Shown: in pieces, positions 42,959 to 50,647 of the stretch
Layout: every line of letters starts with the position of its first letter
How positions within the stretch are numbered: position 1 is the first letter of the stretch
Origin: UMGS1696 sp964457685
GTDB lineage: Bacteria; Bacillota; Clostridia; Oscillospirales; CAG-272
Assembly: GCA_964457685.1 (NCBI GenBank)
Contig: CAYWFS010000007.1
Location: forward strand, 1 to 55,194
DNA: 55,194 nt
Reading direction: 5' to 3'
Program-made: the position numbers and the translations under genes
Notes under the pieces: generated by a model
Database searches by the model: none
What the model was told of the DNA's origin: nothing
Seen by the model: only the letters and a program-made list of their open reading frames with translations

Positions 42959-42999
42959 CTGTAAAGTGATTTGCTTTACACGATGTTTCGGAGGGAATT

Positions 43000-43344
43000 A
43001 TGTTTGAAAAGAATATGAAGTTCCCTATCCTGCTTGACACATACGGTGTTCTTCTTACCGAAAGAAAGCGTGAAATTCTTGATTATTATTATAATGAAGA
43101 CTATTCGCTTGCGGAAATTTCGGAGATAACAGGTATTTCACGTCAAGGCGTGCGTGATTCGATTAAAAAAAGCGAGGATGAGCTTTTTCAGCTTGAAGAT
43201 AAGCTCGGACTTGCCGCAAAAAACGAACGTATTTCGGATGCTTGCAAAAAACTCGAAAAAGTAATCACAAGCAGCACACTTGATACCGATTCAGAAAAGC
43301 TTCTTGCGGACGTTCTAAAACAGCTTGCCGATACTAAGCTATAA
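43000..43344 (+). CDS. ylxM: YlxM-like SRP-associated helix-turn-helix protein
   Basis: A 114-aa protein with the sigma-70-like helix-turn-helix of the UPF0122/YlxM family (YYYNEDYSLAEISEITGISRQGVRDSIKKSE). It is almost always encoded just before ffh, as here (28 nt), and in streptococci it interacts with the signal recognition particle. GGAGGG precedes the ATG. Confidence 0.93.
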   Translation: MFEKNMKFPILLDTYGVLLTERKREILDYYYNEDYSLAEISEITGISRQGVRDSIKKSEDELFQLEDKLGLAAKNERISDACKKLEKVITSSTLDTDSEKLLADVLKQLADTKL

Positions 43345-43371
43345 CGTGCTAATATCAATATGGGGTTATAA

Positions 43372-44709
43372 ATGTTCGATAATTTATCAGAAAAGCTTGA
43401 AAATGCCTTCAAAAAGTTTAAAAACAAGGGAAAACTCACCGAAGCCGACGTAAAAGAAGGTATGCGTGAGGTAAAGCTTGCACTTCTTGAAGCTAACGTA
43501 AACTATAAAGTTACACGAGATTTTATAAAATCCGTAACCGAGCGTGCGATCGGATCAGATGTACTTGAAAGTCTCCTCCCTGCCCAGCAGATTGTAAAAA
43601 TAGTTCACGAAGAACTTGTAAAGCTCATGGGAGAGTCAAACAACAAGCTTCAAATCTCTTCCAGACCGCCGACAATAATCATGATGGTCGGTATTCAGGG
43701 CTCGGGTAAAACCACACAGACCGCAAAGCTTGCATCAATGTATAAAAAGCAAGGTAAGCGTCCGCTTCTTGTTGCCTGCGACGTTTATCGTCCTGCGGCT
43801 ATAGAACAGCTCAAAGTGGTTGGTGCCCAGGTAGAGGTTCCCGTTTTTGATATGGGAATCGGCGATCCTGTTGAGATTGCAAAAGCAGGTCTCGAACACG
43901 CAAACCGTCATGGTCATGATATGGTGTTTATAGATACCGCCGGTCGTCTTAACGTAGACGAAACAATGATGGAAGAGCTTGAAAACATGAAGGCTGCCGT
44001 TTCTCCTACGGAAATACTTCTCGTGGTAGACGCAATGACCGGTCAGGATGCGGTAAACATCGCCGAAGCCTTCAATAACAGACTTGATATTACGGGTGTC
44101 ATTCTTTCAAAGCTTGACAGTGATACAAGAGGCGGTGCGGCTCTTTCGATAAGATACGTCACGGGAAAGCCTATAAAGTTTATAGGTACGGGAGAAAAGC
44201 TTGATGCACTCGAACCGTTCTACCCCGACAGAATGGCGTCCCGTATTCTCGGAATGGGAGACGTGCTTACACTTATTGAAAAAGCACAGCAGACCTTTGA
44301 TGATAAAAAGGCTGCGGAGCTTGAAAAGAAGCTCAGAGAAAACACTTTCACCCTCGATGATTATCTCGAACAGTTCAGACAGATAAAGAACATGGGTGAT
44401 ATAGAACAGATTGCGTCAATGATTCCCGGTATAAAACCAGGTGCATTAAAGGATGCTAAGGTTGATGAAAAGGCTATGGCACATACAGAGGCTATAATCC
44501 TTTCAATGACAGCCGAAGAAAGAGAAAAGCCGAGTATTATCAACGGTTCTCGTCGTAAGAGAATTGCAACGGGAAGCGGAACTACGGTCGAAGAAGTAAA
44601 TAAGCTTCTCAGACAATACGACCAGATGAATAAGATGATAAAGCAGCTTACATCTCAGTTAGGCGGCAAGAAATCCAAAAAACGAATGAAAATCCCGTTC
44701 TCAATGTGA
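43372..44709 (+). CDS. ffh: Signal recognition particle protein Ffh
   Basis: A 445-aa GTPase that binds signal sequences and targets nascent membrane proteins. The N domain is residues 1-90. The G domain carries MVGIQGSGKTTQTAKLA, VACDVYRPAA, FIDTAGRL and SKLDSDTRGGAALS. The M domain follows from about residue 300 with Met-rich helices and the RNA-binding stretch SIINGSRRKRIATGSG. Length and motifs are canonical. It sits in the conserved ylxM-ffh-rpsP-khpA order. Confidence 0.98.
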   Translation: MFDNLSEKLENAFKKFKNKGKLTEADVKEGMREVKLALLEANVNYKVTRDFIKSVTERAIGSDVLESLLPAQQIVKIVHEELVKLMGESNNKLQISSRPPTIIMMVGIQGSGKTTQTAKLASMYKKQGKRPLLVACDVYRPAAIEQLKVVGAQVEVPVFDMGIGDPVEIAKAGLEHANRHGHDMVFIDTAGRLNVDETMMEELENMKAAVSPTEILLVVDAMTGQDAVNIAEAFNNRLDITGVILSKLDSDTRGGAALSIRYVTGKPIKFIGTGEKLDALEPFYPDRMASRILGMGDVLTLIEKAQQTFDDKKAAELEKKLRENTFTLDDYLEQFRQIKNMGDIEQIASMIPGIKPGALKDAKVDEKAMAHTEAIILSMTAEEREKPSIINGSRRKRIATGSGTTVEEVNKLLRQYDQMNKMIKQLTSQLGGKKSKKRMKIPFSM

Positions 44710-44761
44710 TTCGAGGATTTTTATATAAAAAACAATTATTGATTTATTTTCGGAGGAAAAA

Positions 44762-45004
44762 ATGGTTAAGATCAGACTTAGAAGAATGGGTGCAAAGAAG
44801 GCTCCTTTTTATCGTATCGTAGTTGCAGACTCTCGTTCTCCCCGTGACGGTAGATTCATCGAAGAGGTTGGTTACTACAACCCCATGACAGAGCCGATCA
44901 CTCTCAAGGTTGAAGAAGAAAAGGTTCAGAAGTGGCTCGCTTCCGGTGCTCAGCCTACTGAAACTGTTAAGTCCCTTCTCACAAAGAGCGGTATCATTAA
45001 ATAA
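44762..45004 (+). CDS. rpsP: 30S ribosomal protein S16
   Basis: An 80-aa protein starting MVKIRLRRMGAKKAPFYRIVVADSR, the S16 signature, with the later GYYNPMTEP. A strong GGAGG lies just before the ATG. It sits in the usual place after ffh and before khpA. Confidence 0.98.
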   Translation: MVKIRLRRMGAKKAPFYRIVVADSRSPRDGRFIEEVGYYNPMTEPITLKVEEEKVQKWLASGAQPTETVKSLLTKSGIIK

Positions 45005-45006
45005 TT

Positions 45007-45270
45007 ATGGATAACACAAGCGCAAGCTATCGTGACATAGACTTATCAAAAGTTCTGGCTGACATGGCGCGCGCTATTGTTGACGATCCAGATTCAGTTA
45101 GTGTAACGGAAGAAGAAAACGAATCCGGTACGGTATTGACTCTAAAGGTAGCGGAAGCTGATATGGGCATGATAATCGGAAAACACGGTAAAATTGCCCG
45201 TGCAATACGCACCGTCGCAAAAGCAGCGGCAAAAGTATCCGATAAAAAGGTTACGGTAGAAATTAAATAA
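45007..45270 (+). CDS. khpA: KH-domain RNA-binding protein KhpA (YlqC)
   Basis: An 87-aa single KH-domain protein. The RNA-binding GxxG loop is in MIIGKHGKIARAIRTV. KhpA pairs with KhpB to bind many RNAs and affects cell division and elongation in streptococci. It begins 2 nt after rpsP. Unlike most Firmicutes, rimM and trmD do not follow; instead there is a terminator and a convergent gene. Confidence 0.93.
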   Translation: MDNTSASYRDIDLSKVLADMARAIVDDPDSVSVTEEENESGTVLTLKVAEADMGMIIGKHGKIARAIRTVAKAAAKVSDKKVTVEIK

Positions 45271-45313
45271 TAACTGCGAAATATCGTTGCAGATCTTACG
45301 GTATGCAAGGATG

Positions 45314-45403
45314 AAAAAAGCGGCTGAGATTTCATGATGTTCCCCACCAAGGTTTAATCTTTTGGAGGGCAACTCATGTACTACTCGGTCGCTTTTGTTT
45401 TTA
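45314..45403. terminator. Long structured bidirectional terminator
   Basis: GCGGCTGAG (45320-45328) pairs with CTCGGTCGC (45384-45392). Inside, CATGA/TCATG, GTT/AAC, CCC/GGG and CCAA/TTGG continue the helix with single mismatches. A-tract upstream and T-tract downstream fit termination on both strands. It is far longer than other terminators here. Confidence 0.75.
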
Positions 45404-45411
45404 TGTATTCC

Positions 45412-45978
45412 TCAAAGAAGTTCGGTTTTTGATTTTATTATAATTGTCAGCTTATACGCAAATAACGCAAGCACNNNNNNNNNNNNNNNNNNNNNNNNNN
45501 NNNNNNNNNNNNNNNNNNNNNNNNNNNNNNNNNNNNNNNNNNNNNNNNNNNNNNNNNNNNNNNNNNNNNNNNNNAACGCAAGCACAAGAGCGGCTACTCC
45601 TATTTTTTTATTGTTTAAGAAAAGTGCAACTGCCCCTTCAAATGCCGCCATCGTATGCCCTGACGGAAAAGAAAAATCCTTTTCTTTGGCTATCAAAAGC
45701 AAAACAGAGGTGTCAAAATCATACGGTCGAGTCCTTGCAACAACAGGTTTTAATAAGATATTGCCGAATATCAGTCCGAGAAGTAACGCTATCCCCACAG
45801 ACAGCCCCGCTTGCCTTGTTTTTTTGAAAGGCAGAAGAGCCAAAGCAATGATTATCCATATTATTCCTGCGTTTGAGAGAGAGGTTATTATCGGCAAAAT
45901 AAAGTCGAGTAAGTCACAGGCGAAAAAATCGTGCAAGCTGTGCAATAATCCGATTTCAATACTGTTTAACGCATTCAT
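45412..45978 (-). CDS. PAP2-family phosphatase, interrupted by a scaffold gap
   Basis: A membrane phosphatase of the PAP2 family (lipid phosphatase or undecaprenyl-PP phosphatase-like). Motif 1 is KPVVARTRPYDFD and motif 2 is FPSGHTMAAFEGA. The third motif (SR-x5-H-x3-D), which provides the nucleophilic His, is not visible; its expected place falls in the 100-N gap. The frame is the same on both sides of the gap. The last residues (LALFAYKLTIIIKSK) form the final membrane helix. Start ATG at 45978 with GAGG upstream. Confidence 0.78.
   Translation of the reverse strand: MNALNSIEIGLLHSLHDFFACDLLDFILPIITSLSNAGIIWIIIALALLPFKKTRQAGLSVGIALLLGLIFGNILLKPVVARTRPYDFDTSVLLLIAKEKDFSFPSGHTMAAFEGAVALFLNNKKIGVAALVLAXXXXXXXXXXXXXXXXXXXXXXXXXXXXXXXXXXVLALFAYKLTIIIKSKTELL
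45475..45574. other. Assembly gap (100 N) inside the PAP2 gene
   Basis: Exactly 100 N. The same 11 bases (AACGCAAGCAC) stand immediately left (45464-45474) and right (45575-45585) of the gap, so the contig ends may overlap or the gap size may be arbitrary. Confidence 0.95.
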
Positions 45979-46009
45979 TTCATTAATTTCCTCACGTATG
46001 TTTTCCTAT

Positions 46010-46018
46010 ATTATAGCA
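46010..46018 (-). promoter_or_regulatory. Extended -10 promoter for the PAP2 gene
   Basis: On the minus strand TG-C-TATAAT (46010-46018); no good -35 is visible. Confidence 0.55.
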
Positions 46019-46047
46019 TATATTGAGCCGAATTTCATTTTTTTAAT

Positions 46048-46094
46048 AAAAAAGATACAGTACAAGCAACAAAGCTCGTAGCTGTATCTTTTTT
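46048..46094. terminator. Terminator at the end of the spoIIIA operon
   Basis: AAAAAAGATACAG (46048-46060) pairs perfectly with CTGTATCTTTTTT (46082-46094). On the minus strand it directly follows the spoIIIAH stop. Confidence 0.9.
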
Positions 46095-46098
46095 GAAG

Positions 46099-46668
46099 TT
46101 ATGAAGCCTTTTCGATTATCTTCAGATTTTCGGGTATTATTCCTGCCTGCTCGTATACTATTTCCGATATTTGGGCACATTCTCCCGGAAGCAGACCTGT
46201 GGATTCAACGATTATACTGCATTTGTCATCGCTTATTACCGCAACACACTGTGCAAAGCCTTTTGCCTGAATAAGAGACTCAATATTGGCTTCCTGCTCG
46301 ATTTCGGCGGCAAGCTTATTTATGTCGGTCAGTGCGGTATTTTTGACTTCATCTATTGCCGTATCGCTTGCCGCAACAGTCATCAGTACGTCTTTCGCTT
46401 CATCTCTTGCCTGTTTTCTTTGAAGTGCTATTGCCGCAAAGTAGTCCGCTGCCTCGTCTGCTTCAAGAGAGCTTCCGGTAGCATCTTCATCCGTGGTCGA
46501 TAGGTCAATACCGAATTTTCCCGTTGTTGCCGAATCGTTTTTGCTTAGAATAAAGTTCAGTGTTACCGCACCGACAAGAACAACTACGGCACAAATTGCA
46601 ACGAGTGTTTTCATTCCTGCTTTTTTGCAGATTTCCTTTGCTTTTTCTTTGAATTCGTTGAATTTCAT
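46099..46668 (-). CDS. spoIIIAH: Stage III sporulation protein AH
   Basis: A 189-aa mother-cell membrane protein with one N-terminal transmembrane helix (about 20-40, LVAICAVVVLVGAVTLNFIL) and a YscJ-like C-terminal domain that in Bacillus meets SpoIIQ to form the feeding channel. The ATG at 46668 is preceded by GGAGG at 8 nt; a longer frame has no site. Last gene of the spoIIIA operon, 65 nt after spoIIIAG. Confidence 0.92.
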   Translation of the reverse strand: MKFNEFKEKAKEICKKAGMKTLVAICAVVVLVGAVTLNFILSKNDSATTGKFGIDLSTTDEDATGSSLEADEAADYFAAIALQRKQARDEAKDVLMTVAASDTAIDEVKNTALTDINKLAAEIEQEANIESLIQAKGFAQCVAVISDDKCSIIVESTGLLPGECAQISEIVYEQAGIIPENLKIIEKAS

Positions 46669-46733
46669 GAAATTTACCTCCGAATTTGTTTTCACTAAAG
46701 GTTATGCCGGAAGTACCTGCAATATGCATTGAG

Positions 46734-47201
46734 TCACATTCCCGCAACCATTATTTTTGAGGACGGTATTCCTATGGCGGCGGATAAAAGCGAGATGACG
46801 GTTTCCTGTATCCTCGGCAGATCTCCTCCCGTACACACTACCGCAATTCCCCTAACTCTCGGATATATCTCACGAAGCATGACCGCCTCCTCATTTCCGT
46901 CATTTTTAAGAATGATATAATCGGAAGAGCTGTCTCCATATACGTATTCGCTTGAGCAGTCGAGGGTGAGAAGTATTTTTGCGTCGTCTATTCCGTTTAT
47001 GCTTTTGCAGATTTCCGCAATCTTTTCTTCGAGGTGATCGGTATAAAATTCCGCATCTATGTAATTATTCGTGTCGTTTTTTGAGGTAGGATTTATGCCG
47101 CTGATTAAAATAAGAAACGCACCAAGGCACATGAGAGCTGCAATAAGTACTTCCCTTTTCTTTTCAGTCAGTTTTTCTTTCAGCTTTCCGATTTCTTTCA
47201 T
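46734..47201 (-). CDS. spoIIIAG: Stage III sporulation protein AG
   Basis: A 155-aa membrane protein with one transmembrane helix near residues 20-35 (ALMCLGAFLILISGI) and the ring-forming extracytoplasmic domain (RGIAVVCTGGDLPRIQETVISLLSAAIGIPSSKI). In Bacillus SpoIIIAG forms a large ring in the intermembrane channel. It is shorter than the Bacillus protein (about 229 aa). Start overlaps the spoIIIAF stop by 4 bp. Confidence 0.93.
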   Translation of the reverse strand: MKEIGKLKEKLTEKKREVLIAALMCLGAFLILISGINPTSKNDTNNYIDAEFYTDHLEEKIAEICKSINGIDDAKILLTLDCSSEYVYGDSSSDYIILKNDGNEEAVMLREIYPRVRGIAVVCTGGDLPRIQETVISLLSAAIGIPSSKIMVAGM

Positions 47202-47632
47202 TGCTCCCCCTCTGCATAGATTCTTATCTCACATCCGAATTCTTCCCGTAAGGCTTTTTTAATTTCATCTTTTGTACTTTCATCCGTTTCGCATATGAAT
47301 ATCTGAATTTCCGCAAGACTGTGTGAGTCATCTGTAATAAATGTAACCTCGGCTTTTGAGATTCCGTGTTCGCTGTTCAGATATTCAAGCAGTGCGTATG
47401 CCTTGTATGTGTATTTTTCCTGTTCGGTGGTTTCTGTCAGCGTAGGAATGACTGTGGAAAGATCAATTCCGTCCGAAACAAGCGAATCGAGCGGAGATAT
47501 AAGTACAAACAATAAAGCGAGTCCGCATATCGGTCTCATATACTTTTTTGAATACACCTCACTCGGAGAAATAAAGCTGAGTAAAAATGCAACAAACATT
47601 ATTATTATGAGACTGTTATAGTAGCTGTACAT
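47198..47632 (-). CDS. spoIIIAF: Stage III sporulation protein AF
   Basis: A 144-aa protein with two N-terminal transmembrane helices (SLIIIMFVAFLLSFI and ICGLALLFVLISPL) and a soluble C-terminal domain with a ring-building-like fold. I start at the ATG ending 47632, one base after the spoIIIAE stop. Overlaps spoIIIAG by 4 bp. Confidence 0.88.
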   Translation of the reverse strand: MYSYYNSLIIIMFVAFLLSFISPSEVYSKKYMRPICGLALLFVLISPLDSLVSDGIDLSTVIPTLTETTEQEKYTYKAYALLEYLNSEHGISKAEVTFITDDSHSLAEIQIFICETDESTKDEIKKALREEFGCEIRIYAEGEQ

Positions 47633-47633
47633 A

Positions 47634-48755
47634 CTAAGATGACCTAACAAATATAAGAATTGCAAACAAAAACATAAGCTCAACGGAAAGTGCTATCCCG
47701 ATGAGTAGATCGACCGCTCCAACACACTCGTTAATAAGTGCGGAAGCATCATTACATTTTAAAATATCGGAGATGGTTTTTGATACGGAAAGAATGATTT
47801 TATGCATTGCGAGAGGGATTATAAACGGCAGTGTCATTAGAAGAATTACTATTATACCGCCGATTCCGCATACTTCTCTCAGATAATTCATTCCGCTTCG
47901 TACTGTTCCGAAAGCTTCCGAAAGCATACCTCCCGCAACAGGTATGAACGAGCCTATGACAAACTTAGCTCCCTTTGAAGCAAGGTCATCCGCACCTTTC
48001 GCAAGGACTGACTGTATGCCGAGAATGAAAGAAAACAGTATCGTACATATTTGCCATAAGTGTAGTATAAATTGTCTGAATGAAGCGACAGCTCCGCTTA
48101 GTCCCATGTCGTCGGAAAGTACCGATACCAATGACAAGGCAAACAGTGCCGATACAAGCGGAATAAGCAAATATGTATTAAAATTTCCGATAAGTGTTAT
48201 CGCTATGGTAAGTAAAGCTGAATTGACGCTTTTTTCGGTTATATTTCCGCCGAGTACGGATACAGCTTCCATAACCGGTAAAAACATATTCATAACCGTA
48301 CATATGCCTTTAAGATGTTCCGACACGCTTATTATGTACTTTCCTATATCTTCGATTACATTAACCGCAATAAAAAGCTTTGCACACAGCGTAAAAGCCT
48401 CTGTAACACGAGATATGTTTGGACTAGATAACTTTACCGCCGATAGCATTACGATGCCGCAAATCAACGTAAGGAGCGTTTGTGTGGATTTTTGCATGAT
48501 ATTGTGAAGCTCCGAGGACACTTTTTCACTCCAATATGAAAATGTTGACTTTTCACGAATGCTGTCTATATTCGGCAAAATCGTGTCGGAGTTGATTTCT
48601 CCAAGCTCGTCCCCAATATCGTTCGGAAGAGCTTCGATAAATTCGTTCCATGATATATCGCCCACATCGTCTGACGAAAAAGAATACTCCTCCGCTTTGG
48701 ACGGGAATATGAGTATAAGAAATACCGCAGATATAGCAAATGCTTTCCTTATCAT
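47634..48755 (-). CDS. spoIIIAE: Stage III sporulation protein AE
   Basis: A 373-aa polytopic membrane protein, the largest spoIIIA membrane component. It has a cleavable signal peptide (residues 1-21, ending SKA) and about eight later hydrophobic segments. Conserved stretches include FIPVAGGMLSEAFGTV and SGAVASFRQFILHLWQI. It probably forms part of the transport platform. It overlaps spoIIIAD by 4 bp. Confidence 0.93.
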   Translation of the reverse strand: MIRKAFAISAVFLILIFPSKAEEYSFSSDDVGDISWNEFIEALPNDIGDELGEINSDTILPNIDSIREKSTFSYWSEKVSSELHNIMQKSTQTLLTLICGIVMLSAVKLSSPNISRVTEAFTLCAKLFIAVNVIEDIGKYIISVSEHLKGICTVMNMFLPVMEAVSVLGGNITEKSVNSALLTIAITLIGNFNTYLLIPLVSALFALSLVSVLSDDMGLSGAVASFRQFILHLWQICTILFSFILGIQSVLAKGADDLASKGAKFVIGSFIPVAGGMLSEAFGTVRSGMNYLREVCGIGGIIVILLMTLPFIIPLAMHKIILSVSKTISDILKCNDASALINECVGAVDLLIGIALSVELMFLFAILIFVRSS

Positions 48756-49135
48756 AAGAGAGCAAAATCCAGAATTTTCTTAAAAAACGGTATGCAAAGT
48801 AAGGTTATTTCAAGTCTTCCCGCAAGTTCAAGCTGTGACGCAATACCTTGTTCACCCGCACCTTTGCAAATTTCCGATGAAATATATGAAATGTAGGTTA
48901 TACCGAGAGCCTTTGTAAGCGTCTTTATGCTGTCACCGCAGGTTTGGCTTACAAGCTCGGTATATGACAATGCGAACGTAACAAGCTCACCTGTAAGTGG
49001 AAGACAAAAGCACAGCATTACGATAAATATCCCAAACGATGCACTTTGCGATACTTCACGCTTTAGTTCCCTTATCATCCAAACGGCAAAAGAGGCATAG
49101 ATTCCGATTCCGCAAAATTCGTAAAACTTAGTCAT
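48752..49135 (-). CDS. spoIIIAD: Stage III sporulation protein AD
   Basis: A 127-aa membrane protein with three to four hydrophobic segments, related to spoIIIAC. Contains GIAVWMIRELKREVS-type and ISSEICKGAGEQGIASQLELAGRLEI stretches typical of AD. It overlaps both neighbours by 4 bp, so AC-AD-AE are translationally coupled. Confidence 0.92.
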   Translation of the reverse strand: MTKFYEFCGIGIYASFAVWMIRELKREVSQSASFGIFIVMLCFCLPLTGELVTFALSYTELVSQTCGDSIKTLTKALGITYISYISSEICKGAGEQGIASQLELAGRLEITLLCIPFFKKILDFALL

Positions 49136-49326
49136 ATGCCGAAAATATCCCTTATCTTGCCGTAAAGAGTGCCTATTTCTCCCACTATCAGCAAAAGAAC
49201 AAGTACCATACCGGCAAGAGAAAGAAGCATAGCCTGTTCATCACGTCCGACACGTTGCAGTATCTGATATGTAACGGCAATAAGCATGCCGATGCCTGCA
49301 ATTTTGATAACCAGTGAAACATCCAT
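49132..49326 (-). CDS. spoIIIAC: Stage III sporulation protein AC
   Basis: A 64-aa membrane protein with two hydrophobic helices (VIKIAGIGMLIAVTYQILQ, and MLLSLAGMVLVLLLIVGEIG). The AC family sequence pattern (GRDEQAMLLSLAG) is clear. A good GAGGTG-type site precedes the ATG. Overlaps spoIIIAD by 4 bp. Confidence 0.93.
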   Translation of the reverse strand: MDVSLVIKIAGIGMLIAVTYQILQRVGRDEQAMLLSLAGMVLVLLLIVGEIGTLYGKIRDIFGI

Positions 49327-49340
49327 GTTTTTTCACCTCG

Positions 49341-49826
49341 CTAAATGAAAATAAGGATAATCGAGGACACAAACAGCGGAGGAAGCGAATACCACATTTT
49401 TCTCCTTTCCGTATAGTCCGATATTAAGGCTTCCGATATTTTATGTAATTCCGAAAGTGTGTAATCGCACAGCTCGATACTGTCGTTTCCGTAGCTTTGC
49501 CCGAGTTCGGCAGTAAAATGAGACATTATTCCCCGTGCTTTTTCGGGCAGAAGTTCGGTATTGTTTTCCCATGCTATTCTTAATCCGTATGCACTTACCT
49601 CGTCAAGAAATGCTTTGATTTCCGAATTTGAGGTTTCATACGATTTACACATGCGTGGAATCGGAGTTTTGAAATGAGCGATATTATCTCGGAGGAATTT
49701 TATAAACGCTATAATATCATTGAGAAGTATTAGCTTGTGCTTTTCGGCATTTGCCTTTTTTCTTCCCCAGAGAAATGAAGCAAAAATCATTATTCCGCTC
49801 CCGATTAGTTTAAGAGTGATGTTCAT
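49341..49826 (-). CDS. spoIIIAB: Stage III sporulation protein AB
   Basis: A 161-aa protein with an N-terminal hydrophobic helix (LIGSGIMIFASFLWG), a long helical soluble middle (residues 30-140) and a C-terminal hydrophobic tail (PPLFVSSIILIFI). This resembles a type II secretion F-like half. It lies 12 nt after spoIIIAA and 14 nt before spoIIIAC. Confidence 0.9.
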   Translation of the reverse strand: MNITLKLIGSGIMIFASFLWGRKKANAEKHKLILLNDIIAFIKFLRDNIAHFKTPIPRMCKSYETSNSEIKAFLDEVSAYGLRIAWENNTELLPEKARGIMSHFTAELGQSYGNDSIELCDYTLSELHKISEALISDYTERRKMWYSLPPLFVSSIILIFI

Positions 49827-49838
49827 AATTGTACAGGT

Positions 49839-50528
49839 TTAGATTTGTTGGATGATAGGAGAAGAATCAAAGCCTTGGAGTCCGCATAGCAGATCGAATA
49901 CGGCACTGTCCAAAAGCTTCTTTACGGCAGTGTTCTTTTCCAACTGATCGATAGTATTTGCGTGGGCAGTCGCTATAACGGCAACTCCGGCAGAATGTGC
50001 AAGCATTATTGCGTCCGCATCCTTTTCGGTCGATATTTCATCACATACTATATATTCGGGAGACATCGTTTTGACAGACGAAACAATACCTGCATATCGA
50101 GGATAGCCCGAATAAATATCGCACATTCCGTCTGCAAGAAATGTTGATAGCTCATGCCTTGTATCAATAACAGACACACGATATTTCTTACCGATATACG
50201 GAATAAGCTCTCTGAGTACCGTTGTTTTTCCGAGTGCAGGTCTTGAATAGATAAGTATGCTGCTTTGCTTGCCAACATACGGATATAAAAAATCGGAACT
50301 TCCGGAGATTTTATGCGGAATACGAAAGGATAGTGATGTTATGTCGCGAATACCTTTTACCATGCCGTCCGAGACTATTGCAGAGCCGCACACACCGACT
50401 CTTATGCCGTATTCGGTTGTTATCACACCGTTCTTTATTTCCTCCTCATAGGCATAAAGAGAGCCTTTACAGAGCTTGTCAAGTGTGTAATCAATACATG
50501 ATTTTGTAACCATTTCATCGCATATCAC
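49839..50528 (-). CDS. spoIIIAA: Stage III sporulation protein AA, N-terminus lost in a gap
   Basis: ATPase that powers the SpoIIIA channel. About 229 residues are visible. The P-loop is YSRPALGKTTVLREL and Walker B is EYIVCDEIS, preceded by the family stretch GSLYAYEEEIKNGVITTEYGIRVGV. Full-length relatives have about 80 more N-terminal residues, which would need about 240 nt, more than the 100 N given. The P-loop has Ala-Leu where relatives often have Gly-Cys/Val. The true start is not in the window. Confidence 0.9.
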   Translation of the reverse strand: MICDEMVTKSCIDYTLDKLCKGSLYAYEEEIKNGVITTEYGIRVGVCGSAIVSDGMVKGIRDITSLSFRIPHKISGSSDFLYPYVGKQSSILIYSRPALGKTTVLRELIPYIGKKYRVSVIDTRHELSTFLADGMCDIYSGYPRYAGIVSSVKTMSPEYIVCDEISTEKDADAIMLAHSAGVAVIATAHANTIDQLEKNTAVKKLLDSAVFDLLCGLQGFDSSPIIQQI

Positions 50529-50628
50529 NNNNNNNNNNNNNNNNNNNNNNNNNNNNNNNNNNNNNNNNNNNNNNNNNNNNNNNNNNNNNNNNNNNNNNNN
50601 NNNNNNNNNNNNNNNNNNNNNNNNNNNN
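50529..50628. other. Assembly gap (100 N) at the 5' part of spoIIIAA
   Basis: Exactly 100 N. The flanks are the 5' side of spoIIIAA and a short AT-rich tail behind an ABC gene. The promoter of the spoIIIA operon and the terminator of the ABC operon should lie here. Confidence 0.95.
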
Positions 50629-50647
50629 GTCATGCATTTTTATTTAA

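Noticed and set aside
45271..45411. SRP RNA or 6S RNA gene near ffh
   Set aside because: The structure lacks the conserved SRP GGAAG/GCAG loops and is too short for 6S RNA; a long terminator explains it better.
45362..46081. Plus-strand open frame across the first gap
   Set aside because: Opposite strand of the PAP2 gene, kept open only by the N run; it starts inside the terminator hairpin.
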